From contig NW_003314270.1 of NCBI RefSeq assembly GCF_000143415.4, positions 2,563,949 to 2,627,948 of the forward strand: DNA of 64,000 bases. Reading direction: 5' to 3'. A model generated the notes under the pieces. The model made no database searches, had not been told where the DNA came from, and worked only from the letters and a program-made list of their open reading frames with translations. Positions 53,815 to 63,960 of the stretch are shown piece after piece; positions within the stretch are counted from its first letter, which is position 1; the number at the start of each line of letters is the position of its first letter. The position numbers and the translations under genes are program-made. This DNA is from Selaginella moellendorffii. Lineage: Eukaryota > Streptophyta > Lycopodiopsida > Selaginellales > Selaginellaceae.

Positions 53815-56800
53815 TCCATGTGGAGAGACACAAGTCTTCACTGGTTCACTGTGTATGAGTCCTCACCGGTTCATCGTGTCACACATATATACATTTCCAT
53901 TCCATATATACTATGACAGATCTTGAGCACCATCACACAGTTTCACCTTTCATTAGAGCACTATCCTTTGGAGCAGTGGTATAGTTTTGTCATGCCTCAC
54001 TAGCAGAATACCCATGCCCCAAGCCCCAGCAGTTCAATGGTTTCCAACCTTTCATGCTAGAATGCTTATCAAAATCTGATTGTGCCTTAGCAGCACACAA
54101 TTTACATCTCACAACCTATGAGCTGGAAATCCATCTTGACAAGGGACCTCTGCCAAGATCCAGAGATAGGCAAGGTTGCATAATTGGTCCAGCTCATCAA
54201 ATGGGCCACTTTGTTTTCATTCACCCGCAGCAATTTTACATAACACATCTAGATAATAAGTTGGCTGAAGAGCATCTTCCAAATGAATGGCTTCCAAATT
54301 TGAATGAGGAGGTGTTGGTATTGTTTTTATTGATGATGCTATGAGAGCTTTTTAAGAGTGAAAAGGACAAATTGTCAATCATCAATAATCTCTTGTATCC
54401 ACCATGGGACTGCAGTACGAGTGGATGACTAGTTGCCTCACATGGAATAGCTAGTCTACACAATGGAAGGATTAGTAAATTCAATGTGGAAATGGAGGTG
54501 TTGGTTCCCCTTGACTCAGTAGGAGTTGTTAGTCAATAGTCAATGAGCAGTTGTTATAACTACCTTCATTTCTGGTTTTTTGAAGCTTGAGGGCAAAGAA
54601 AGAAAGGTAGTAGAAAGAAGGGTTGGACTTTGTATTTTTCAGTTTCTTTCTTATTCTATTATCCTAATTTAATGCTTAACAAAGTTATTGGAGCTAACTA
54701 TAAAGGTAAGATAATGAAGCTATATAGTGATCAATCTATATAAATCTATGAAGGAACTAGAACTTACTAAACTATCCACTGAGAACCAATCTAATGAGCT
54801 AATGAATGGCTGAAATTGAGAACTACAGATCCATTTTATAGACCTAGCAGAGGGAACATACCTCAGTTTTGGTTTGTGCCAGTGCCCCAAGGTGCCAAAG
54901 CTCTCAATATCAGACACAAGATGGGCCTTATCAAGAATTGACTATGGCAGCATGCACAACTAACATTCCCTCCATTGAGTTTGGATTTTATGCTTTCTAA
55001 AACAAGTAATATATGGTTGAGTAATTCTTGTAGCTTGCATACTAAGAGCAAATCCTTCATAGACTTTAGTTAAAGAGACAAACTTCTGAATTGATTAGAA
55101 TTACAAACAAGTGATCACCCTTTTAATCATTTAACTTAAGGTGTAAGGGATAGAATCTTAATAGATTTCATTCCCTACATCTTGACCAAAAAATCTGTAA
55201 GCACTCTCCTACTCCACCTACTTCTACCCATGAAACTATGAACTCAGCTGGCTATATAACCATAGCAATAACAACATAAGGAAATAAAACATATACCACC
55301 AACTTATGGAGGAGATTACTCTGTCAATGATCTCTAAACACTTGGCATGCAAAAAGTGCTATTATTGTTGTCATGATTATTGCAAAGAATTAATGACTGA
55401 TTAATGCAATTGGTAATAGGTGGATCTTGCCATATGGAAAGTAGATTTTAAGCTTGATTGAATCTAGTGATGCAAACCATAATGGTGTACTTCATGTGAA
55501 TGCTTTACTTATACATCCTTTACCAATTGAAAATGTTACCCTCACTTATTTATTCTGATCTTCATAAAACTTACTAGTGTCAACAACTATTATACACCAT
55601 TTTATAGTGCTCCTCCACAAGGTGAATGTCTCGAATGAAATAATGGATAGAGAGGTCATAAAGGTCATCAACTAGATTCTAGGATACCAGATTCAAGTCA
55701 ATAACAACATCCAATGAATGGAGTAATTTTAGCTAAGTTAGAGCCAAATTAATGTTGTAGGATATCTTTCTATAGCAAAACTTCTTCCTAGCCTTTTGTT
55801 TGTCATCATCTCTCTCTCTGCTCCACAATAGCATGAACTAGCTCAAGTAAAATTACCTTATTACAGTTTTATGACTACACAACAAAGCATAAGCTAAAGA
55901 CTTCATATACTTAGCATCAATAGAAAATGCATCCACAACTTGAGAGGACTTGGTCCAACACCCACGATGACATACAATAATAGGCAGAGGTCACCCTCTC
56001 TCTCTTCCACATGATTTAAAAGTATCGATTTGGGAATATAGTGCAAATGAACATTACTCAACAGCTATCCTAAGACCACCAAGTTTCATTTGCTTTAGTT
56101 CAATAAACTTGGTTTTTCACAAAGGACGATAGTACTAAAATTAAGTTACATTTTAAAATTCTACATTAGAAGGCTGAGAATGGACTTCATACCCAGTCCT
56201 CAAGAACCTGGTACCCTAGCATTTGCTATAGTTATTTACACCATAGAAAACAGTGATAAAAAAGTCACCATCTCCACCACTCATTCCACACTAATGTAAA
56301 CAAATGGCTTGCAATCACCATATAGTATTAGAATGCTAACAGTATAGACTCCATCAAGTAAGTTCTCGCCCATAGAATCCCAACGAACTCAATCACAAAA
56401 GACAATGAATAGAAGTCTATATGAGGGAATTAAAATACATGAGCTCACATTTTAGAATTTGGTAATTTAAAAAATTAGTCTAAATATGTTAAACTCCTTT
56501 TAATAGTAGCACCTTCACACAAATGAATAAGCAAAGGGATGGAGAAATCAAAGTGCCTACATCCCAAAACCTCCTTAATTATTTGTCCACAGACACCATC
56601 CACCACTAGGGATCTAACATTGACAAACACATAGCTGGGGATGGGATTTCAACTCTCTCAATACTCTTTGATCATCATCTACAATTAGCTAGCATCACAC
56701 ACCCTACACTTAAATAATTATTCACCATATTTTCCTTGCTATTTCCAATCACTCACTACTTTACTCTCCAGCCATGCTACTATCACTTACTTTGATAAAA

Positions 56801-57590
56801 ACAGTTAGCACACCCAAAACTCAAGTCTTCCAATTGCAAGACTTGGCCCTCCTTTAGGTGGCAATGATTGTTGTCATAGTTGAATAAGCTAGACATCAGT
56901 ATTCAGAGAGATCACCCACTAAGATCCCCAACATGACACCCACCACCATTGTAATGAACACTACCTAGGTGGAAGCAACTCTAAGACTTGGTTAATAAAC
57001 ACTTCACTACTATACTAGTGTTGGTGATTGAGGACACCACTAATTCATGTTAGCATTACCTCTTTTAATCATCAAAACCACTTGGTTCATAAGGGTGATA
57101 AACCACTATACACTCACATAGCCATCCCAAGGCATGAACTGGTCTTTACTCATTATGGTTGACAACCTAGCCTTCAAGCAAAACACCTAATTTGGAAAGA
57201 AGTTAGAAAATAAATTTAGTATCATGATGTACCATTTGACATCAATAGATTTGTGTGTGACTTCCATAATGAGGAAGATTTTAGATAGGTTCTAGGAATT
57301 ACTATCTAGTTCATAAAATGAAGACATCACATAGTGGACTTCGAAGGCCATAAAAAACCTACTTTGCAAGGTAGAAATTCTTGTTCATATTGACAAAGTT
57401 GTTAATATAATTATTTGTAAAGTACTAGTGACATATTACATCCCATTAATGGTCTACTTCACACATAATAAAATATCCTATCCTCTCTAAAGCTCTATTT
57501 CGTTAAAGTGGGAATTGTTATTATCCCACTTGTAAAATAAGGTTTCCAAACCTTTATATAATATATAAATATAACAAAATTCAACTGCAT
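53815..57590. other. Long AT-rich stretch without recognisable genes
   Basis: About 3.8 kb of AT-rich sequence with only short meaningless frames. A 96-codon plus-strand frame at 54054-54344 has no family features. Its composition resembles the copia relic at 8.9-11.4 kb, so it is probably old transposon sequence, but I found no diagnostic domain. Confidence 0.5.
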
Positions 57591-57875
57591 TGAGGCACAT
57601 GCCATTTTATTTTAAACAAGGAAATGTCTACTCAATCACTTCTTCTCCCCCTGCCACTGCTTCACCTCTCTCTTCTCCTTGTCATCGTCGTCCAATTTCT
57701 TTCCATCCTTTTAATATTGGCTCAGTTGCTCCGAGTCTAGGTGGAGCCCAAGTCCCCATTCAATCTTTACTTTCCCCTTATTAATAAAACAACTTCGTAG
57801 ACTTCCAATAACATGCTGTAACACTTCTAGTATAATGCAAATCCTCTCAAAGAATTGTCTTTTAATATTAATACA

Positions 57876-57897
57876 ATGGCATGGAACCCCATGCCAT
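57876..57897. repeat. 22-bp palindrome copy, 3' flank of composite gene
   Basis: ATGGCATGG and CCATGCCAT arms around AACC, a perfect 9-bp inverted repeat 35 bp beyond the final stop codon. A degenerate copy is suggested near 57588-57606. Confidence 0.85.
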
Positions 57898-57931
57898 AAT
57901 AAGTTACATTTTTAAATAAATACATGCCATC

Positions 57932-58794
57932 TCAGACTGTTATTTTTTGCCTCCAACGCCTATACAATAATCTTGGAATTTCATCACTCTCTACACTATC
58001 AGGATTTAAACCCAATAGTAATGCCATCTCTTCTCTAATACGTCCACGCTCATGTTTAGTGGTCGAAGAACCCATCCGGTTGAGCAGATTATGGAGATGC
58101 GGATAGTGCTTGGCTAGACAATATACATGCCATAAATGATGACTGGTGTCTGTCTGATCAAATGGCTTCTGATATACCGTTCCATCTGCCATTTGGTTGA
58201 TTTCTGCAGCCACCTCTTGGACTGGCCAATTCTCTATCACTATCGCTCCAAGCTGTTTTGCAAGGTCCCCCAAAACATAGGGTTTCTTCTCCCTAGTTTC
58301 CATACTGCAAGAGATGGGGTGCACTGCATATGTGTGCGTGTTCGCTACAGTTTTAATCGGCGAGTCATCGATGATGAGGATTTCACTTGACCTAGCAGTC
58401 CGGTTCATCACTACAGCCTCTGGCTTGACGAAGATGGGCTTGCTACCCCTCACATGGACCATAGTCAAGCAATCCTCCTGCGTTAGGAGAAAGTCAAATG
58501 GTAATATTACTCGCGTCTAATCGTGCATCATCTGTAGCAACGTTAATGCATTATGGCACATCATAGATGTCCAAACTCCCAATTGCAAATTGAACCCGGC
58601 CCTCTGTTTTAAGTGTCGCATGGTCATTATTAGATCCTGCAGTTTCTCCCGTGTGATTAATGTGAATCTGTCTCTTTTGACCAACTTGCGACCGCAGGCT
58701 TTGGAGGGTGCAGTGACATTCGAGGACGAGCCACGCTCATGGGAGAAAAGGACACCGTTCAGATAAAAAACGATACAGTACCTTCGCCGTGACT
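57932..58794 (-). other. FCP1/NIF-like (HAD) phosphatase domain, nucleophile lost
   Basis: The first half reads RYCIVFYLNGVLFSHERG and FNLQLGVWTSMMCHNALTLL; the second half reads SSEILIIDDSPIKTVANTHT, AVHPISCS and KPYVLGDLAKQLGAIVIENW. This is the FCP1-homology fold: motif I (usually DLNG or DLDE), the VWTS motif and motif IV IDDSP. In motif I the nucleophile Asp is Tyr (YLNG), so phosphatase chemistry should be lost. A TAG at 58517-58519 interrupts an otherwise continuous frame between the halves. Confidence 0.7.
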
Positions 58795-58952
58795 CTGAAA
58801 TGAAATGCATCAGCATAAAAAATGGTACAAGTCAATTTTACCATCTACATTATTAGCGAATGGTGCTCCCGATAGTCGTTGAGAGGGTTTTGGTCGAGGA
58901 AACGTGAAGGGCGGAAATACTCTCCTCTGCAATATGGGGTCAATCGCATATG

Positions 58953-58974
58953 ATGGCGTGTGGGCACATGCCAT
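58953..58974. repeat. 22-bp palindrome copy inside coding sequence
   Basis: ATGGCGTG and CATGCCAT arms with TGGGCA between. Read in the minus-strand frame it encodes MACAHTP within a Pro/Ala/Thr-rich segment. Confidence 0.85.
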
Positions 58975-59027
58975 TTCAGCTGTAGACTCTGGTACAACTG
59001 GCTCAACAGTGGCATGGGGTGGTTCCG

Positions 59028-59049
59028 ATGGCGTGTGATTACACGCCAT
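59028..59049. repeat. 22-bp palindrome copy inside coding sequence
   Basis: ATGGCGTGT and ACACGCCAT arms around GATT, perfect. In the minus-strand frame it encodes MACNHTP; this and the previous copy are both preceded by Ala-Glu. Confidence 0.88.
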
Positions 59050-59698
59050 TTCAGCTGGTGCCTCCGTTGGCAAAGTGGACATGACCGAACAGGCAGCAGG
59101 GGCGGTGTAGGGAGGTTTCAACGACGCGTAGTCAGACGATTGGGCACATGTTGAGTCCGTTGGAAATGAGGATACGACTGGCTCGGCGGCTGGGGCGGCC
59201 TCATGCGGGTCCAATGGCGCCTGGTCACCGTTAGTTGGATACGTGGACAAGATTGACTCAGTGGTATGGGCAGCATCAAGTGGAGCGTGGTCAGTTTGCT
59301 TGGCGTTGATATGGATAGTAGCCTCCACCAGCTCTGATGACTCTTGCAGACAAGTAGAGTCCACTGGCAGATCCATATGCATGTCCAAATATCTCCCTTC
59401 GATTGAGATGGTATCCTCCCGTGCTACTAAAAACAAACTCATTAGCACATTGAATCGACTATACTGTATTTACCATCAACTGCTATTGAGGAACTAGGAC
59501 CGATATCACTTGGGCGCACTGCTAATTCTGAAGGATTGGACATACATTTCGACCCTTGCTTGGCATTATCCTTCCTCGACACTAAAGGCTAGAGTTTGTA
59601 AATTCAACTGAATAATCTCTACTTACCATTTGCTCTGCGACCTACATGGACAATGTTAGAAATGGTAAAAGGTTAGGAATGGATGTACTATTATTTAC

Positions 59699-59936
59699 CT
59701 GATGGTTTGTCTTGTATGACCTTCCTCCGCTGCTCTTTGGCCACCTCAGGCTGGCCATCGTCGTCATCATCGTCGTCGTTGTTATTGTGATCATCACCAT
59801 TGTGAGGACCATCCAAGTCCTCTTCATCCTCCTCTTCTTCGTCCTCCTCTTCTTTGTCCTCCTCTTCATCCTTCTGCTCTTCCTGCTCATTATCTTTCTC
59901 TGGCTCCTCATCCCCCTCTTGCATTTCTTCCATAGG
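59699..59936 (-). other. Highly acidic Asp/Glu linker
   Basis: After the second TAG the frame continues MEEMQEGDEEPEKDNEQEEQ and then almost only Glu, Asp, Lys and Asn to KVIQDKPSG. Such runs are typical of disordered, often nuclear or histone-binding, segments. Confidence 0.8.
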
Positions 59937-60244
59937 CTACTCAAGCTGGATGGTTTGTTCTTCCAGGACCATCTTGGGAAAATCATCTGGCCGAGTCTCC
60001 ATCTCAAAATACAACATAGCCTGTTTTAGTGCGTGACCTAGGACCGTATCCTCACCCGACTGTCTTAACATGGTTTCTGCACATTCTTGCACCCTTCGAA
60101 GACAACGAGATGAGAAAAACGTGGCCCTGACTTGAAAAGCATCCCTCATCCATTGTACATCTCTATTGAGATTGGGGAAGGGGAGTCCGCCATAGGAATC
60201 TGAGTCAGGAGGTGGTGACTGCCTGCTTTCACTCAGCCCTTGAT

Positions 60245-60291
60245 CTGCAATGAATGGCATGAGCACACACGCCATAACCGCGAGGCATTAC
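60245..60291 (-). repeat. 47-bp intron carrying the 22-bp palindrome
   Basis: Begins GTAATGCCTCGCGGTT and ends GCCATTCATTGCAG. The motif copy is at 60254-60275, again 9 nt before the acceptor end. Confidence 0.85.
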
Positions 60292-60435
60292 CTATCATCT
60301 TTTCGTTGCCCTTCTTCCTTTTCAAATCAAACGCTTCTGATCCCGACGACTGTCCAACGTGCTTTCGCTTTTTATGACCACTGTCAGTTTGAGCTTGGCT
60401 AGTGCTTGCCTGTTTTGCCTTTGAAGAAGTGTCTC

Positions 60436-60484
60436 CTGCAAGGAATGGCATGAGACCACACGCCATTGCAAATATAATTTGTAC
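60436..60484 (-). repeat. 49-bp intron carrying the 22-bp palindrome
   Basis: Begins GTACAAATTATATTTGC and ends GCCATTCCTTGCAG. The motif copy is at 60445-60466, 9 nt before the acceptor end. Confidence 0.85.
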
Positions 60485-60574
60485 CTCCTTTTTTCCTATT
60501 GCTTGTCTGTTTGTCCTTCTTCGACGCGCCACCAGTGCGCTTTTCAGTCCTCGTGTCTGAATATTCACAACGAT

Positions 60575-60612
60575 CTATAATCAAAATGGCGTGAGGCCTC
60601 ACGTGACCTTAC
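60575..60612 (-). repeat. 38-bp intron carrying a degenerate palindrome
   Basis: Begins GTAAGGTCACGTGAGGCC and ends ATTTTGATTATAG. The motif at 60586-60607 keeps one full arm (CACGCCAT in sense) while the other is changed to GTCACGTG. Confidence 0.7.
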
Positions 60613-60749
60613 CTTGTGCAGGTTGTGAGCTCGGCCCAACATGGGTATCTTCAACAGTAGCTGTTAACGCCATTTCAGCATCTAGGGGTGGCCACGCTCC
60701 TGCATACAGAGCTTGTGAGATAACATTTAAACTTAAAGTGCGTACTCAC

Positions 60750-62073
60750 CAGGTTTGCAGAGAAGATACTGTTTTTCTTTGGCAACTGTAATTATATGCT
60801 CCATTGAAGTCACCTCTTCAATGGAGTTTGTCACCGCAACACATGGGACACCCTTGAGTAGTGCGGCTCGAAAGAATAGTCCGCCGCAGTTGTACTCGAC
60901 AACGCATTTGCCCTTGGAGTCGGAAGCAGGTGACCCACCTGCTATTGCGTTGAAGACCCAGCTGAGCATTTCCCATGCTGCACCTGGAGCTTTCTTTGGA
61001 TTCGAAAGCTCCATAGCCGTCTTCAGTTCCTCAGGCACGGGTAAATTGACCTCCCTCAGATCAATTTGATCGGCTTTGTCGAACGAAGCTGGGAAGTCAC
61101 TCCAGTCCCACTCTGCTGCAGGACCAATAACAAGGGCGAGTGTGAAGATGCGGACATTCGTCAGTATCTTCTTCTTAGCCATTATCCCATGGATCTCCCG
61201 CATCTCCTTGCCTTTCAACCGAGCCTTCACCTCGTTCAAGGCCTTCCAGAACTTGTGATAGGATTCGGAGTCGTAGATCATATAGTGGACTGAAGATTCC
61301 ACCTCCGCAAGTCCCACCATTAAGTCAATGATGGAGCTGACTTTGTCTGCATGAGTGATCTCCTCGTTTGTGAAGTCCATCACACAAAAGATGTTCTTGA
61401 CCTGCTCATCTCCGCGGGAAACGATGCTCCTCCACCTTTGATCCTCATCCGAATTCAAGTATACCCAGTAAGGTTCTCGATAGGCCTCTGCTGCGGGGTC
61501 GAGCTGTTTCTGAAGCCGGCGGTCGACATCACTCTTAATGAAATTTGGATACTGATCCAACTTCTCAGCTTTACTTTTCGTGGCATCCCGCAGCAGATCG
61601 ATGAACTTGGGGGCCCCCTTCACGTACTCGTCGATGTCTTCATTTGACAAATCCAGCACTTCCATCATCTCTTGCGTGGTGTCGATGCTCACCCTCTCCA
61701 CGGCCACTTGCTCGAAGATCCAATCCTTCAATAGCGCACGAGCTCTCAGAGTCGTGCACAAGTCCTCGTATGTCACAATATGGCCGGGAGTCATTTTGGT
61801 CTTGTTGAAGACTACCTCACCACGTAGAAGAGCATTAGCCACTGTTAGAAGGTCGTTGTCGTCTAGAGACCGCGAGAAACGCAAGGCATTGAGCTTCAAA
61901 TCATTGGGCTTCCGGCCGTCCTCCACACCCATTGAGTTTAGTAACTCCCCGTTATGGTACCTCCTCAGCACATCTACCCATTTGTCAAAAACAACTTTTG
62001 TCGCGAGTAGAATGTTATGGATGCTGAGTGTGTCATTGACCCCCAGTGTTTTCGAGAGAAGACTCGAGAATTC
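60750..62073 (-). other. Large unrecognised region of the composite gene
   Basis: A single open exon of about 440 residues beginning EFSSLLSKTLGVNDTLSIHN. It is well composed (mixed alpha/beta, few low-complexity parts), contains ANALLRGEVVFNKTKMTPGH and PNFIKSDVDRRLQKQLDPAA, and ends with CVVEYNCGGLFFRAALLKG followed by VPCVAVTNSIEEV. The last block loosely recalls the glycine loop of Rossmann-type DNA methyltransferases, but no DPPY-type catalytic motif is seen. Function unknown. Confidence 0.5.
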
Positions 62074-62127
62074 CTGCAATGGAAATGGCGTGAGGCCACA
62101 TGCTATGCCACATGCAACGAGGCTTAC
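62074..62127 (-). repeat. 54-bp intron carrying the 22-bp palindrome
   Basis: Begins GTAAGCC and ends CCATTTCCATTGCAG. The palindrome copy is at 62085-62106 (one mismatch in an arm), 11 nt before the splice acceptor. Confidence 0.8.
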
Positions 62128-62269
62128 CTGCTATGCGCTAGTTGCTAGTGCACGTCCTTGTCCTGGTTTTTGTGGCTTCTTCAGTTGAACCCAGAGCTTC
62201 CGTGTTCGTGCCAATGTCTCGTGCAGACCCGATTTGTAGCACGTTTCTTGCTTGACATTCTGCGTGTGG

Positions 62270-62660
62270 GAGATGTATATGATAGATCGGAGGGGCGAGC
62301 TGCCTTTTATCAAGCGGACAACTCTTGTCTTGAAGACTTTCTTCACCTCCTCGCCCACCATAATATCCACAACTATCTCTTGCATCGCCAAGCTAGAATG
62401 CTGCCCGGAGACGGCATAGAACCGGATGTTCTGATCGTCCAACACCTTCCTATTGATCAAGTCTGGAAACCTCGTCTCGCCCTTCATTGTTCGGTAGTAG
62501 GGGATCACGTCTGCGATGTCGGGTGTTACTGGACTTGCCAGCATCTTCTGCTTTAGTTTCTCCACCCACTCATCAGATATTAGCCTGTGGTTGTATTTGC
62601 TTTGGATGTCGATACGGCTCACGTCGATTATATATACTTTGTTGGAATAGTAACAAGTAC
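62270..62660 (-). other. ParB/sulfiredoxin-like domain
   Basis: Within the decayed gene this part reads VYIIDVSRIDIQSKYNHRLI, SDEWVEKLKQKMLASPVTPD, FPDLINRKVLDDQNIRFYAV and SGQHSSLAMQEIVVDI. The layout (a strand ending in NHR, a helix choosing positions, then a strand ending in a small-residue turn with a basic residue, here SGQHS) is that of ParB/Srx folds, where it binds nucleotides or cuts DNA. Phages and mobile elements often pair such domains with DNA methylases. The call rests on pattern, not on a search. Confidence 0.5.
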
Positions 62661-63359
62661 TATTATCTACGACGATTTTTGCTGCCTCTTCTTGCTCGTT
62701 TTGCTCTTTGCGGCTTTTCTTTTTGGTGGGTGTAGTGTTCGAACCCGAGGCAATGGCATCACCGAGTAGCTTCTTTTTTGGAGGAGAGTCGGACGTTGGC
62801 TTGAGCTTGACCACCCTTTTCTGCTTCGGGGTAGTTTCCAGATTGACCCCCTTCCCCTTTGCTTCGCGAACTGGAGGCACTCTCAACGGCTCAATGTTGG
62901 AATATAGTTTTTGAACATCGCCATAGGTGAGGTCCGTGGATTCCATGTGATCTTCATAGACCCGCAACGTCTTTTGAAATTGTGGGCCTCCTGGACAACC
63001 TCTCCCTAGCTCCCTCTAGGAATTCCTCATAACCGCTGCCCCCTTCCGGGAAGCCGCTAGGATGTGCAAAGTGGATCTTGAAGGCGGACGCTGTCTCTAC
63101 CACAAGTGCCAGTCCATATTCTTGCATGGAACTGCATGGAGTGTCTGTCACTTGGATGAGGATCCCTATGCATTCTTTTCTCCCACCATCTGTGTTGTAC
63201 AGCCTCAGATCCTCACCTTCCATCCCGAAAGTCCAACTGGTGAGCTCCTCCCCCTTCTCTACATCCACATTGACAGTGGCTGGAAGAAGAATGCAATTCC
63301 TCGCCTGTTCAGAAATGCACAACAATTAGAGCTGACAGATGAAAAGCTAGCAGCTGGAA

Positions 63360-63381
63360 ATAACGTGAGGCCACACGCCAT
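63360..63381. repeat. 22-bp palindrome copy, 5' region
   Basis: One arm is changed to ATAACGTG and the other, CACGCCAT, is intact. On the minus strand it is followed by ATTTCCAG, a possible splice acceptor as in the intron copies. Confidence 0.75.
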
Positions 63382-63419
63382 TCACCACTGCATCAGATGT
63401 CTTGAGGCTGCATCCTAAA

Positions 63420-63441
63420 ATGGCGTGAGGCTACACGCCAT
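63420..63441. repeat. 22-bp palindrome copy, 5' region
   Basis: Perfect arms ATGGCGTG and CACGCCAT around AGGCTA. On the minus strand it is followed by TTTAGGATGCAG, again resembling an acceptor. Confidence 0.85.
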
Positions 63442-63496
63442 CTGTAACCGGACTGCACTCGAGAGCCCAATCGGTGCATGCCAATGTTGCTACTGA

Positions 63497-63518
63497 ATGG
63501 CATGTGGCCTCATGCCAT
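63497..63518. repeat. 22-bp palindrome copy, 5' region
   Basis: Perfect arms ATGGCATG and CATGCCAT around TGGCCT. Both variable positions are the A/T forms expected from CpG decay. Confidence 0.85.
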
Positions 63519-63639
63519 TTTCTACTTGGCCTAAAAGACTTACCATTTGAAGCCGAATGGAGGTGTGACAATCGAGGCCGGACTCGCTGGCGAATGTGCA
63601 TTATGTGTGCAGCGGATCGTAGCAGCAAGGCTACTCTGC

Positions 63640-63960
63640 CACTTACAGTTGGAGAGTGGCACTGAAATCTCCCGGGACGCCAAGTGGGCTACGTGTGGGT
63701 GGCGGAGTGGGCGGCGGAGTTGGCGGAGAAGTTACAAACTGGGTGTGTCTTGAAGTGGACGCCGATGCATATGAGCGCGATGCGAGCGCGAGTGTGATGC
63801 AAGCGCGAGTGGACGCCGATCCACACGAGAAACCTGTAGAGAAGGTAGATGAGCGCGAATGTAAGCGTGATCGTGAGTGGGAGCGCGATGCGAGTGCGAG
63901 TACGAAGCAAAATGCAAAACCTAACCTCACACGCGCGAAATGTCACGACGGTTGGTAATC
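63640..63960. other. CpG-rich region with short internal repeats
   Basis: Upstream of the composite gene, with G-rich repeats near 63690-63730 (GGGCGGCGGAG units) and two copies of a GAGCGCGATGCGAG word at about 63774 and 63881. A 100-codon plus-strand frame crosses it, but its content (Gly/Val repeat, then ERDASAS twice) looks like translated repeat. It could be promoter sequence or part of a neighbouring repeat. Confidence 0.4.

Larger units (their letters stand above)
57932..63304 (-). pseudogene. Decayed multi-exon gene: ParB-like domain, unknown region, acidic linker, FCP1-like phosphatase domain
   Basis: Exons read in order on the minus strand, with GT-AG introns at 62127-62074, 60749-60700, 60612-60575, 60484-60436, 60291-60245, 59698-59642, 59626-59589, 59473-59427 and 58841-58795. 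The frame carries across each junction. It is interrupted by TAG at 62131-62133, 59937-59939 and 58517-58519, and there is an unresolved frame change near 62985. The first exon (63304-62985) reads NVDVEKGEELTSWTFGMEGE. After it come the ParB-like part, a 440-residue region, Lys/Ser-rich segments, an Asp/Glu run and the FCP1-like end, with final TGA at 57932. I know no named gene with this architecture. Nuclear, chromatin-related or transposon-borne roles are possible; none is shown. Its true 5' end is not resolved. Confidence 0.6.

Noticed and set aside
54054-54344. 96-codon plus-strand open frame
   Set aside because: No recognisable domain, no upstream context, in a gene-poor AT-rich stretch.
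58470-58519. An intron across the TAG between the two FCP1-like halves
   Set aside because: Reading straight through gives a family-like sequence (VILPFDFLLTQEDC) with no need for splicing; a nonsense codon fits better.
57876-63518. CRISPR array, suggested by the repeated palindrome
   Set aside because: Copies are irregularly spaced by hundreds of bases and sit in a eukaryotic gene with introns.
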